DNA of 31,549 nucleotides, taken from contig CBDBJK010000011.1 in the NCBI GenBank assembly GCA_965206395.1, positions 1 to 31,549 of the forward strand. Reading direction: 5' to 3'. Below the pieces are notes generated by a model. That model did no database searches. It was not told where the DNA came from and was given only the letters and a program-made list of their open reading frames with translations. Source of the DNA: CBDBJK01 sp965206395 (GTDB lineage: Bacteria > Chloroflexota > Dehalococcoidia > Lucifugimonadales > CATOSD01). Both the position numbers and the translations under genes were made by a program. Below, one piece after another: positions 7,665-15,879 of the stretch (within the stretch, counting starts at the first letter, position 1; each line of letters begins with the position of its first letter).

Positions 7665-8369
7665 ATGGCACACGACGAAGGAAATAACAGTCACCATACC
7701 GGGGTCAAAAGGGTAGCTATATTCATCGATGGCAGCAACCTGTATCACAGCCTTGAGGAGAACTGCAAACGCTTCGACCTGGACTTCACCGCCTTTGCTA
7801 GCAAGCTGTGCAAAGGGAGAACGCTGTTCAGGACGTACTATTACAATGTCTTGAGAGACCCTGAACGCAATCCGCAAGCATATCAGGACCAGCAAAAGTT
7901 TCTGAGCGCGCTCTATAACGCCTCGTTCTTAGAGGTGCGCTTGGGCGGGTCGAAGGTAAGAGGCGATACAGCGGTTGAAAAGGGCGTGGACATCATGTTA
8001 GCGACCGACCTCCTCCGCTTTGGATGGGACGACCTGTACGACGTGGCGATAGTCGTGAGCGGCGATGGAGATTTCGCCTACGCGCTTCAGGCCGTCAAGG
8101 ACATGGGGAAGCACGTTGAAGTAGCCGCCTTTCCCGCAAACCTCGCGTGGGAGCTGGCGCAGGTAGCCGACGAACGCGAATTCTTCACACCTGAGTATTT
8201 TACCGGCCTGTGGAGCCGAGGACGCAGCAGAACCACACGCAGCGCCCCTGCTGAAAAGCCTGCCGAGACACCTGCAACGACATCAGCGCCGCGACGTGGC
8301 TGGCGCAGAGGACGCCCCCGCAGCAACGACTCTGAGAAAAAAGCGGCCAAGCAATCTGACGAAGGATGA
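7665..8369 (+). CDS. NYN domain (PIN-like) nuclease-family protein
   Basis: A 234-aa protein with a NYN/LabA-like domain over residues 14-180. The acidic catalytic set of PIN-like nucleases is visible: Asp22 and Asn25 in IFIDGSNLYH, Asp109 in EKGVDIMLATD, and Asp134 and Asp136 in VVSGDGDFAYAL. The family is thought to cleave RNA, with bacterial members linked to RNA processing. The C-terminal 50 residues are basic and low complexity (RGRSRTTRS, then Pro/Ala-rich, then RRGWRRGRPRS), a likely nucleic-acid-binding tail. The ATG at 7665 has only a weak ribosome binding site. It is convergent with the amidohydrolase gene, with 8 bases between them, and no partner gene is evident. Confidence 0.85.
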   Translation: MAHDEGNNSHHTGVKRVAIFIDGSNLYHSLEENCKRFDLDFTAFASKLCKGRTLFRTYYYNVLRDPERNPQAYQDQQKFLSALYNASFLEVRLGGSKVRGDTAVEKGVDIMLATDLLRFGWDDLYDVAIVVSGDGDFAYALQAVKDMGKHVEVAAFPANLAWELAQVADEREFFTPEYFTGLWSRGRSRTTRSAPAEKPAETPATTSAPRRGWRRGRPRSNDSEKKAAKQSDEG

Positions 8370-8377
8370 CTTTTCGT

Positions 8378-9603
8378 TTACGACGAACGCACGATTTCGC
8401 CGCCCTTCATCACCACGTGAATGTGCACCCTGTCTTTAAGAATCTTGATGTCCTCTAACGGGTCACCGTCCACCACAATCAGGTCTGCCAGTTTGCCTTG
8501 CTCGACGGTGCCGATGTCGTTACCCAAATCCAGCACCTCGGCGGCGTTCTTTGTCGCAGCCTGAATAGCCTGCATAGGCGTCATTCCGGCGTCCACCAGT
8601 AGTTGCATTTCCAGCGCAGAGGAACCAGGCAGAGAGCCGGGACGCGGGCCGTCTGAGCCGGTTGCTATCTTCAGGCCATATTCAAATACTTCTGAAAGTT
8701 GCCGCGTTGCAACTGCGCCATAGGCCGCCCGCGCGCCAGGCGGTAGGCGGGGAAACGCTCCTCAGCGCCGGGCAGCAGGTAGTTGTTGAAAGCAGTCATG
8801 GTGGGGACCAGGACCGCGCCACGCTCCGCCATAAGCGCGATGGTAGGTTCGTCAATCATCGCGCCATGCTCGATGCTGTCGACGCCCGCCATAACACAGG
8901 CGGAAACGCTGGCTGCCGAGTAGGCGTGAGCGGCTACTTTCTTGCCCCAACGGTGCGCTTCGTCACATATGGCCTCCATTTCATCCTGCGTCATCTCCGT
9001 GTCCCAGGGCATAGAGTAGGCATTGGAGCCGACCCGCCCACTTGCGATGAGCTTGATGACATCGGCCCCGTTATAGACCTGAGCGCGAACCGCACGACGA
9101 GCGCCGTCCGTACCCACGAATATACCGGACTCAGCTATTTGTACCTCCGGGCGCATGTAGCCACGTTCGCTGGAGCCTTCGGTCATGACCATTTCCCCTG
9201 ACGCTAGCACGCGTGGCCCCTTGACGATGCCCTGGTTTATCGCCTCTTTGACTGCCACATCAGCATAGCCGAGAGCGCCGAGATTGCGTATCGTGGTATA
9301 GCCGGAGTCCAGAACTGCCCTGGCTTGCACCGTGCCTCTAATGGCAGTCAAAGGGATGATTTCGGTGTACTCGGCGATAGGATTGGGAATCGTTCCCTGG
9401 CATATATGCATGTGAACGTCGATCATGCCCGGCATGAGCGTCTTGCCGCCAACATCGATGACCTGGGCGTCCTCTGGAGCTTGGGCCTGATGGCTTGGGC
9501 CAATCCAGCTTATCTTCTCGCCGTCCACGATGACAGCCATGTCGTCTTGTGGTGGCTCGCCCGTGGCATCTAAGAGTCTGGCATTGGTGAACAGTATTGG
9601 CAT
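8378..9603 (-). pseudogene. Imidazolonepropionase-like amidohydrolase, frameshifted
   Basis: Two frames together give one metal-dependent amidohydrolase of about 410 aa. The N-terminal frame starts at ATG 9603 (GAGGAGAGAA upstream). It holds the metal ligands His64 and His66 (IDVHMHI), Lys184 (DVIKLIASG), His226 (AAHAYSA) and His246 (SIEHGAM), then runs to a stop at 8671. The sequence continues in another frame from about 8689 (VFEYGLKIATGSDGP) to the stop at 8378, supplying the last metal-binding Asp and the closing beta-sandwich (GKLADLIVVDGDPLEDI). One missing base near 8689-8691 explains the split. The intact enzyme would hydrolyse a cyclic amide or dipeptide-like bond. It is either a pseudogene or an assembly indel. 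Confidence 0.82.
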
Positions 9604-9672
9604 TTCTCTCCTCTCGCTGGGCCTAGACTTTGACTCTCTCAGTTGCAGTAACAATGCAGGAAGGCAAAAACC

Positions 9673-9702
9673 TTTTCAAATCCTCGGACTATCTGATATA
9701 CT
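9673..9702 (+). promoter_or_regulatory. Possible sigma-70-type promoter for purA
   Basis: A TATACT -10-like hexamer (9697-9702) lies 18 bases after a TTTTCA (-35-like, 9673-9678), about 50 bases before the purA start. The match is moderate and the region is also the divergent promoter zone for the amidohydrolase. Confidence 0.4.
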
Positions 9703-9753
9703 CCCTTGGGCTAAATTGAGGTTTTTGACCCCATCAAAAGAAGAGGAGATGGA

Positions 9754-11052
9754 ATGCCTGCCTACGCTGTTCTTGGCGCACAGTGGGGCGACGAAGGAAA
9801 GGGCAAGATAATTGATGTCCTTTCCCGCGACGCTGATATTGTGGCACGTTTTTCTGGAGGAAACAACGCAGGCCATACGGTCGTGAATGACGATGGGAAA
9901 TTCAGTGTCCATGTCGTTCCGTGTGGAATTTTTTGGCCGCAAACCATGAATGTAATTGGAAACGGCGTGGTCGTAGATCCAGACGTGTTGCTGGATGAGA
10001 TAGACGGTCTGGAACAGTATGGCCTGAATGTCACCGAACGTTTGATGGTCAGCGAGCGAGCGCATCTTATCATGCCGTACCACGTGGCTCTCGACGGCCT
10101 GTCCGAGGCCGCTCGCGGCAAGGACGCTATCGGAACGACGGGCAAGGGCATTGGCCCGACGTACGCCGACAAAGCCGCTCGCACCGGAATCAGAGCCGCC
10201 GACCTGCTTGATCTGGAATCCCTTTATGTAAGACTGGAAAGCATCCTTAAATACAACAACGCGGTGATAACCAAGGTTTATGACGGGTCTGCGCTCGATC
10301 TGGAAGAGGTGTTCGACAAGTGTCGCCAGTGGTCAGAGCGTCTCGCCCCGATAATCGGGCCAGTCGAGCGCATCGTCAATGACGCGTTGCAGGCCGGGCG
10401 CAACCTCGTCCTTGAAGGGGCGCAGGGCGCGCTCCTCGACCTCGATCACGGCACGTACCCATACGTCACTTCGTCAAACCCAACGATTGGCGGGGTCTCC
10501 GTAGGCCTGGGAGTCCATCCAGGCCACATATTGGGCGTAATGGGCGTGTTCAAGGCATACTCGACCCGTGTGGGAACAGGCCCATTCCCGACGGAGCTAA
10601 ACGATGAGACTGGCGAAACGATCAGAGAGCTTGCCCAAGAGTTTGGTGTAACGACGGGAAGACCAAGGCGTGTGGGCTGGTTCGACGCCGTGGCTGCGGG
10701 CTACAGTTCGCAAGTGAACGGCTATACCTCTGCCGTCGTGACACGATTGGATGTCCTGGATGGCTTTGATTCGGTGAAAGTCTGCACGGCCTACGAGCTT
10801 GACGGCGAAATCATTCACGAGTTCCCCGGCGGTGTGGCTGCCCTCGGACGCTGCAAACCCATCTATGAGGAGCACCCGGGATGGGACAGTCCCACAGAAA
10901 GCATGACCCGGATTGAAAACCTTCCAAGAGAGGCCCGCTCCTACGTGGACAGGCTTGAGGAGCTTATAGGCTGCCCTGTGGACATCATTTCCACCGGGCC
11001 TCATCGCGACGAGACGATTATGGTCAGGCAGGTGCTTCAGGTTTCTGCATAA
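9754..11052 (+). CDS. purA: Adenylosuccinate synthetase
   Basis: A 432-aa protein of full family length. It joins IMP and aspartate using GTP to give adenylosuccinate, the first committed step from IMP to AMP. The GTP-binding loop is GAQWGDEGKGKI near residue 7-18. FSGGNNAGHTV (with the catalytic His), GTTGKGIGPTYADK, LEGAQGALLDLDHGTYPYVT and the C-terminal ISTGPHRDETI are all present. The catalytic Asp of WGDEGKGK is intact. The ATG at 9754 follows AGAGGAGATGGA. The gene stands alone: a divergent amidohydrolase lies upstream, and a strong terminator hairpin follows downstream at 11115-11149. Nothing is unusual in the coding sequence. Confidence 0.97.
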   Translation: MPAYAVLGAQWGDEGKGKIIDVLSRDADIVARFSGGNNAGHTVVNDDGKFSVHVVPCGIFWPQTMNVIGNGVVVDPDVLLDEIDGLEQYGLNVTERLMVSERAHLIMPYHVALDGLSEAARGKDAIGTTGKGIGPTYADKAARTGIRAADLLDLESLYVRLESILKYNNAVITKVYDGSALDLEEVFDKCRQWSERLAPIIGPVERIVNDALQAGRNLVLEGAQGALLDLDHGTYPYVTSSNPTIGGVSVGLGVHPGHILGVMGVFKAYSTRVGTGPFPTELNDETGETIRELAQEFGVTTGRPRRVGWFDAVAAGYSSQVNGYTSAVVTRLDVLDGFDSVKVCTAYELDGEIIHEFPGGVAALGRCKPIYEEHPGWDSPTESMTRIENLPREARSYVDRLEELIGCPVDIISTGPHRDETIMVRQVLQVSA

Positions 11053-11056
11053 TAAT

Positions 11057-11094
11057 AGGGTTTGGGGTTTAGGGGCCGGGGTTTGGGGGTTGGA
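11057..11094 (+). repeat. G-tract repeat after purA (G-quadruplex-like)
   Basis: Immediately after the purA stop, five runs of three to five G (11058-11060, 11064-11067, 11072-11075, 11078-11081, 11085-11089) are separated by one to four bases, mostly T and A. This meets the usual sequence rule for a G-quadruplex. The motif TTTAGGGG/TTTGGGG is shared with the repeat at 18203-18268, so it is a dispersed intergenic repeat in this genome. Confidence 0.65.
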
Positions 11095-11114
11095 AGCTAG
11101 ACTTAGCAATTATG

Positions 11115-11149
11115 AAGAGGGGCGATTCATAGCGAATCGCCCCTCTTTT
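11115..11149 (+). terminator. Rho-independent terminator of purA
   Basis: A perfect 14-bp stem pairs AAGAGGGGCGATTC (11115-11128) with 11134-11147 around a 5-base loop (ATAGC), followed by a short T run. It is about 60 bases after the purA stop. Because the stem starts with AA and ends with TT, it might also act weakly on the other strand, for transcription coming from dapA. Confidence 0.85.
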
Positions 11150-11164
11150 GCGTAATCTACAGTC

Positions 11165-11328
11165 ATACCAACTCTGTGTAAAGATGGCGCGTATTCTCCT
11201 CTCCCTCGACGGGAGAGGACTAAGGTGAGGGTGAGGCGTCTGATTAGGCATACCTTCCCCCTCATCCTGACCTTCTCCCGCCAGGGGAGAAGGGAATACG
11301 CTGCTCTGCTTTCAAGGTAAATTGGTAT
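11165..11328. repeat. MITE-like imperfect inverted repeat, 164 bp
   Basis: The segment starts with ATACCAA (11165) and ends with TTGGTAT (11328). The arms remain related inward over roughly 70 bases: GCGTATTC and CTCTCCC...GGGAGAGG, then AAGGTGAGGGTGA on the left, against GGGAATACGC, CTTCTCCC...GGGAGAAGG and CCCCTCATCCTGACC on the right. Each arm also contains its own small hairpin. The segment carries no ORF. It resembles non-autonomous miniature elements or large REP-type repeats; a shorter relative is at 24643-24682. Confidence 0.6.
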
Positions 11329-11341
11329 TAGAGATTCGTTC

Positions 11342-12250
11342 CTAGTCGCTCCCGCCGACGGCTACTGGCAAGTCGATGTTGTAGCGGGAGACGACGGCGT
11401 CGATCTTCGCGGCAGTGGCCTCGTCTGGCGGCACGAGCGGCAATCGCGGCTCGCCCACGTCGAATCCGGCCTTGCGCACCGAGTATTTCACCGGAATGGG
11501 GTTGGAGACGACGAACAGGATTTTGAATATCTCCAGAAGCCGCAGATGCTCGGTGGCGGCTTTCTCGAACGCGCCCTCTAGAATCATGCCCATCATGGTT
11601 TTTATCTGGCGTCCCACCAGATGTGAGGCCACGCTGACCACGCCGTAGCCACCAAGACCCATGATGTAGAGCGTCTCGTTGTCGTTGCCGCTCCACACGC
11701 GGAAATCGTCGCCCGTGTCGCGGATGATGCGGCTAATCTGGTCAAGGTCGCTGCCAGCCTCTTTGATGCCGATGATGTTGTCTATTTCGCTCAACCGGAC
11801 GGTCGTTTCGTTAGCCATGTTGAGGCTCGTGCGGCTCGTGACGTTGTAGAGAATGCAGGGCACATGCACGCTGGCGGCGATGGCCTTGAAGTGCTGATAC
11901 AGCCCCTCTTGAGTAGGCTTGTTGTAAGCGGGCACGGTCAGCAGAATGGCGTCCGCGCCCTCTCGTTCTGCCTCAATGCTTAACTCGATGCTCTTGGCAG
12001 TGTTGTTGTCCGTAGCGCCAGCGATGACGGCGGCGCGGTCGCCTACCGCTTGCTTGATCTCGGAGTATAGCCTTAGCTTCTCCTCGGTTGATAGGACAGG
12101 GGACTCGCCGGTGGTTCCCGTTATCACGAGACCGTCGCTGCCGGAGTCTACCAGCGCGAGGGCCAGACGCTTCGCCTCGTTGTAGTTTACGTCGCCCTTC
12201 TCATCGAAGGGCGTGATCATAGCGGTGATAAGCCTTCCGATTTCAACCAT
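11342..12250 (-). CDS. dapA: 4-hydroxy-tetrahydrodipicolinate synthase
   Basis: A 302-aa class I aldolase that condenses pyruvate with aspartate semialdehyde on the way to diaminopimelate and lysine. Key residues are all visible: the pyruvate-binding TGTTGES (residues 44-50), Tyr135 and Arg140 in ILYNVTSRTS, and the Schiff-base Lys163 in IIGIKEAGSD. The ATG at 12250 follows AAAGGAGCGTTTAGCT, which lies inside the end of asd; the two genes are 2 bases apart. Asd makes the substrate that DapA uses, so this is a two-gene operon with adjacent steps. The length and motifs are regular. A paralogous aldolase of the NAL/DapA superfamily remains a small possibility, but the asd partner makes DapA the best call. 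Confidence 0.93.
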   Translation of the reverse strand: MVEIGRLITAMITPFDEKGDVNYNEAKRLALALVDSGSDGLVITGTTGESPVLSTEEKLRLYSEIKQAVGDRAAVIAGATDNNTAKSIELSIEAEREGADAILLTVPAYNKPTQEGLYQHFKAIAASVHVPCILYNVTSRTSLNMANETTVRLSEIDNIIGIKEAGSDLDQISRIIRDTGDDFRVWSGNDNETLYIMGLGGYGVVSVASHLVGRQIKTMMGMILEGAFEKAATEHLRLLEIFKILFVVSNPIPVKYSVRKAGFDVGEPRLPLVPPDEATAAKIDAVVSRYNIDLPVAVGGSD

Positions 12251-12252
12251 AG

Positions 12253-13287
12253 CTAAACGCTCCTTTCGGGGGCAAGCAGTAGCTCCCGCGACAATACTTC
12301 TTCGGCGATTTGCAGCGCGTTCAACGCTGCTCCTTTTCGCAGGTTATCGGACACAATCCACATGACGATGCCATTTGGATGTGACATATCCCGGCGAATG
12401 CGGCCCACAAACACATCGTCCTTGCCTGCCGCGTCGATTGGCATAGGATACACATTTGAGGCCGGATCGTCCACTACCGTGATTCCGGGGAACCCAGACA
12501 GGACTTCCCGAACCTCTTCAGGGCTGATGGGCCTGTCGAATTCGATGTGGACGGCCTCGCTGTGGCTGACGGCTACCGGGATTCTGACGCAAGTGGCCGA
12601 CACGGCGACCTCCGGCAAATGCAGTATCTTCCGAGTTTCGTTGCGAACCTTCATCTCCTCGTTGGTGTAGCCGTTGTCCAGAAAAGGCTCGATGTGGGGC
12701 AGGGCGTTAAATGCGATCTGATGCGGGTACTCGCTCGGTTCCACGTCCTGTCCTTCAAGGACTTGCCTGGACTGAGTCCAAAGTTCCTCGACAGCCGCCG
12801 CGCCCGTACCAGATACCGACTGATATGTATCGGCGATGACCCGCTTGACCGGGTTGATGTCGTTGAGCGGCTTCAGGGCCATAACCAGCGGTGTCGTCGA
12901 GCAGTTGGGTATCGAGATGATGCCACGATGGTTGCGCAGATCGTCGGCGTTCACCTCCGGCACGACCAGCGGCACATCGGCGTCCATGCGAAAGACAAAA
13001 CTGTCGTCGATGACCAGCGCGCCCTGCTGCACGGCTATGGGCGCAAGCTCGCGGCTGACGGCCCCGCTTGCGGATATGAAGGCGATGTCGACTTCGCTAA
13101 GGAGTTGAGGTGTCGCCTCTTCAACGCTCAACTCCTGTCCCTTGACCTTGATCTTCTTACCTATCGAACGCTTGGACGCACAGAGTCTTATCGAGCTAGT
13201 CGGGAAATTTCGCTCTTCCAGTATGCCGAGAAACACCTTGCCAACCGCGCCGGTGGCACCGATAACCGCGACTCTGCATGCGTCCAC
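12253..13287 (-). CDS. asd: Aspartate-semialdehyde dehydrogenase
   Basis: A 344-aa NADPH-dependent dehydrogenase that reduces aspartyl phosphate to aspartate semialdehyde. The dinucleotide-binding loop is VAVIGATGAVGK (residues 6-17). The catalytic cysteine is Cys129 in ISIPNCSTTPL. VSGTGAAAVEEL and the substrate-binding RIPVAVSHSEAVHIEF near the C-terminal third are present. I chose the GTG at 13287 because GGAGGAGATA precedes it and the dinucleotide fold starts five residues in; an upstream in-frame start would add 51 residues with no family counterpart. It is the first gene of an asd-dapA operon. Confidence 0.95.
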   Translation of the reverse strand: MDACRVAVIGATGAVGKVFLGILEERNFPTSSIRLCASKRSIGKKIKVKGQELSVEEATPQLLSEVDIAFISASGAVSRELAPIAVQQGALVIDDSFVFRMDADVPLVVPEVNADDLRNHRGIISIPNCSTTPLVMALKPLNDINPVKRVIADTYQSVSGTGAAAVEELWTQSRQVLEGQDVEPSEYPHQIAFNALPHIEPFLDNGYTNEEMKVRNETRKILHLPEVAVSATCVRIPVAVSHSEAVHIEFDRPISPEEVREVLSGFPGITVVDDPASNVYPMPIDAAGKDDVFVGRIRRDMSHPNGIVMWIVSDNLRKGAALNALQIAEEVLSRELLLAPERSV

Positions 13288-13483
13288 TATCTCCTCCAAC
13301 CTTTTTAATAAGGGTTGCCATTCGCACTTTAAATAATGAAAACCCTGTAACGAGGGTAGATGACCTGTATTTTCATAACAATTGAGATGATATAGGAATG
13401 ATGATAACCATTTTCTGAAAATAAATCCAGGGGACGGCAATATCGACAGGGAGTCAGGTATTTATGCTGTTGGGATGCGCTGA

Positions 13484-13489
13484 TATAAT
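13484..13489 (+). promoter_or_regulatory. -10 box (TATAAT) of the 60-aa gene
   Basis: A perfect TATAAT lies 37 bases before the ATG at 13526. Only a weak -35-like TTTATG is found 17 bases upstream. It is in the divergent spacer between asd and the small gene. Confidence 0.5.
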
Positions 13490-13525
13490 GGCCGCACAAT
13501 AGAACATCAAGGAGAGAGGTTGAAG

Positions 13526-13708
13526 ATGCCCCTAGCCAGCCGTCTGACGCAGGAAGAGCGGAGCGAAACAGAGGAGCTTATCAAGAACTTCGACAATCAC
13601 GGCTGTGGTTTCGGCTATGACCTACAGGCGCAGGATGCTTTGCGGCGACTCCTCAATGCTCTCGACGATGCCGAGCAGGTCATCGAAAAGTATGAGGCGG
13701 CGTTCTGA
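13526..13708 (+). CDS. Small hypothetical protein, 60 aa
   Basis: I do not recognise this short protein. It is acidic and helical in appearance: a TQEERSETEELIKNF segment, a Gly/Cys-containing turn (HGCGFGYDLQ), then a long helix (residues 35-58) ending in EKYEAAF. There is no membrane segment. The ATG at 13526 is favoured because GGAGAGAGG lies 6 bases before it; a TTG at 13520 sits too close to that site. A good -10 box upstream (13484) supports expression. It converges on the small membrane protein gene at 13715, with 6 bases between stops. Confidence 0.6.
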   Translation: MPLASRLTQEERSETEELIKNFDNHGCGFGYDLQAQDALRRLLNALDDAEQVIEKYEAAF

Positions 13709-13714
13709 TTTCGC

Positions 13715-14017
13715 TCAGTCCATCTCGGATAGTTCGGAGGATGGATATGATTGGGGCCACTCGCTGACATCTTTGAACGGGGAAGGGGTTTCTATCTGAT
13801 TCCTTTCCAGAAGATGGCCCATCGCCTTGAGCGCCGTGTCGTGCGCAAATAGGGCCGCCGTGATGTTCAGCAGCCACATAGCGCGACCGTATCGTCGCGG
13901 ATTAGTCAGTAGCCAAAACAGCCTGGATGAGTCGTAGCGTTCGACTATTCCGAACAGTACCATCAAGACCGAGGCAACGCCAAAAAATGCAATCCCTGAA
14001 AGAATCTGAGAATCCAT
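13715..14017 (-). CDS. Small membrane protein, paralogue A
   Basis: A 100-aa protein with two likely membrane helices. The first is residues 5-25 (ILSGIAFFGVASVLMVLFGI), and the second is around residues 45-62 (MWLLNITAALFAHDTA). Between them lies a conserved VERYDSS and a TNPRR loop. The soluble C-terminus ends in acidic residues. The ATG at 14017 is chosen because its paralogue at 14195-14509 starts with the same MDxQxLS and because AGGGGCAG precedes it; a longer GTG start at 14059 is possible. I see no known family. It lies downstream of its paralogue on the same strand. Confidence 0.65.
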   Translation of the reverse strand: MDSQILSGIAFFGVASVLMVLFGIVERYDSSRLFWLLTNPRRYGRAMWLLNITAALFAHDTALKAMGHLLERNQIETPSPFKDVSEWPQSYPSSELSEMD

Positions 14018-14194
14018 ATCTATTCTGCCCCTAGCATACAATGAACCCAGGGCGCTCACATGAGCGGCGCATATTCTTTGCTCTGGCTGCGTGATTCCAT
14101 CAAGTAAAGCCGCAACATGAATAGGCGGACGCTATATTTATTAGGTGCTAATACCTAAACATCTAGAGGGCATGAGTGTAATGCCACAGAGCGA

Positions 14195-14509
14195 TTATGT
14201 CAATATCTGCTCTTGAGCAGGGCTGAAAACAGGTGAGCCGTCACTCATTCCTGAACGCAATGCGTCCGACTCTGTCCCTATGGAGGCACGCTCCTCTTCG
14301 AGCCGGTATCCCATCGCGCGCAACGCCGTACGCTGGGCGAAAAGCGTTGCCGTGACGCCAAGCAGCCATGTAGCCCAGACGGGCTTGCGAGGGTTTACGA
14401 GCATGTAAAGCAGCACGTGCGGCTCGTAGCGCTCTATAAGCCCGAACAAGATCATCAACATCAAGCCCATCGAAGAAAGAGTTATACTTGAAAGAGTTTG
14501 GATATCCAT
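14195..14509 (-). CDS. Small membrane protein, paralogue B
   Basis: A 104-aa protein with the same plan as the neighbour at 13715-14017. It has an MDIQTLSS start, a first membrane helix (GLMLMILFGLI), the motif IERYEP, a VNPRKP loop, a second helix (ATWLLGVTATLFAQRTAL) and RAMGYRLEEE. The C-terminal tails of the two proteins differ completely. The ATG at 14509 has GGCAGGACTGAA upstream. This is a tandem duplication that has clearly diverged, which suggests both copies have been retained. The function is unknown. Confidence 0.65.
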   Translation of the reverse strand: MDIQTLSSITLSSMGLMLMILFGLIERYEPHVLLYMLVNPRKPVWATWLLGVTATLFAQRTALRAMGYRLEEERASIGTESDALRSGMSDGSPVFSPAQEQILT

Positions 14510-14715
14510 TTCAGTCCTGCCTTTGGCCTCACCCACAAGAGGCGGAGAGTAAGTGCAAGCACCTATACGTCGGCAGTGTAAGCAAAGAGGGCGGTGCTGT
14601 CAAACGACGCTTCGCGGAAATGTCTCGGTTGCGCATGTTTGACAGCCCGTTTATAGTAGTTCAGCGGCACTTTTATGACGCATGGCGTTAGTCGATACGT
14701 GCGCCGAGATAATCT

Positions 14716-15873
14716 ATGAATCCCAGTATCAACGCCGAAATTCAATCTCTGGTCGAAGGGCTTCATGCCTCCTCGACGATGGCCGTAATAGCGACTGCCG
14801 GAGCCGGAACACAGGCCATCTCGTGGCTGTTCGGTGTGGCAGGGGCGTCGCGGACAGTCCTCGAATTGCTCGTGCCCTATTCGCCGTCTTCATTCGTGGA
14901 GTTCGTGGGACACGAGCCTGAGCAGTTCGTGGCGGCACAGGCGGCGCGAGACATGGCGCGGTCTGCATACCGTCGCGCGCTCCATCTTCGTGAGGGCAGT
15001 ACGCCCGTCGTCGGAGTCGCCTGCACCGCGACGATTGCGACCGACCGTTCGAAGCGCGGCGAGCATCGCTGCCACGTCGCCTTATGGAACGAGGCTGGCG
15101 TAAGCACGTTCAGCCTTGAGTTCGTCAAGGGCCTGCGTGACCGTGCGGGAGAGGACGGCATTGCCAGTATGCTGGTGCTGCGCGCCCTCTCCGAGGCCAG
15201 CGGTGTCGAGTTCGGCCTTGATCTCGGTCTGGATGCGCGAGAGCGAATCGAAATCGACAGCGTTCGCTATGAGGATTCGGTGAAGGGATTGATTGCCAGT
15301 CACGTGAGTAGTGTTACCATTCACCCGGACGGCTCGATGGCGGCAGACGTACCGGTTCGTGGGGGAGTGCTGTCAGGCTCCTTCAACCCTCTGCACGAAG
15401 GGCACGAGAGGCTGGCGTCGGCGGCGTCCGAGATGCTAGGCGAAGATGTGGCATTCGAACTGTCAATAACAAACGTAGATAAGCCCCCGTTGGAGGAGGC
15501 GGAGATTCGCAGCAGAGTCGCGCAGTTCGCGGGCAAACATCGTGTAGTGGTTACACGGGCGTTGGTTTTTTACCAGAAGGCTGTGCTATTCCCCGGCTGC
15601 GCCTTCGTCATCGGCTGGGATACCGTCACTCGCCTGGTCGACCCGCGATACTACGATGGCAAGCTGTCCAGAATGATGGCTGCGCTGGAAGACATACGCA
15701 GACAAGACTGCCGCTTTCTCGTGGCCGGACGAGTGGACGACGGGACGTTCCACACCCTCGATGAGGTAGCGATACCCAACGGTTTGGAGGACCTGTTCAT
15801 GTCTATACCGGAATCGGCCTTCCGGTCCGACCTGTCCTCGACAGCGCTCCGACTGACGAGTCAAAGGCCGTGA
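14716..15873 (+). CDS. CinA-like/NadD-like nucleotidylyltransferase fusion protein
   Basis: A 385-aa two-domain protein. Residues 10-165 resemble the CinA C-terminal/PncC (NMN deamidase) fold: GASRTVLELLVPYS, then VVGVACTATIATDRSKRGEHR. However, the ESCTGG-type loop that holds the PncC catalytic serine reads ATAGAG here. Residues 215-380 are a HxGH-type nucleotidylyltransferase: GGVLSGSFNPLHEGHERL (217-234), VIGWDTVTRLVDPRYY and the closing SSTALR (374-379) that binds ATP phosphates in NadD-like enzymes. An adenylyl transfer onto a nicotinate/nicotinamide mononucleotide-like substrate is a reasonable inference, but the substrate is unproven. The ATG at 14716 has no strong ribosome binding site. 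The gene ends 6 bases before ubiD, so it heads a likely operon. Confidence 0.78.
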   Translation: MNPSINAEIQSLVEGLHASSTMAVIATAGAGTQAISWLFGVAGASRTVLELLVPYSPSSFVEFVGHEPEQFVAAQAARDMARSAYRRALHLREGSTPVVGVACTATIATDRSKRGEHRCHVALWNEAGVSTFSLEFVKGLRDRAGEDGIASMLVLRALSEASGVEFGLDLGLDARERIEIDSVRYEDSVKGLIASHVSSVTIHPDGSMAADVPVRGGVLSGSFNPLHEGHERLASAASEMLGEDVAFELSITNVDKPPLEEAEIRSRVAQFAGKHRVVVTRALVFYQKAVLFPGCAFVIGWDTVTRLVDPRYYDGKLSRMMAALEDIRRQDCRFLVAGRVDDGTFHTLDEVAIPNGLEDLFMSIPESAFRSDLSSTALRLTSQRP

Positions 15874-15879
15874 TATAAC

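Noticed and set aside
12547..13308. A 253-codon plus-strand frame opposite asd
   Set aside because: It is antisense to an intact asd gene with its catalytic Cys; long antisense frames are expected at this base composition.
14141..14158. TTAGGT...ACCTAA inverted repeat between the two small membrane protein genes
   Set aside because: The stem is only 6 bp and AT-rich, with no T run; too weak to call an operator or terminator.
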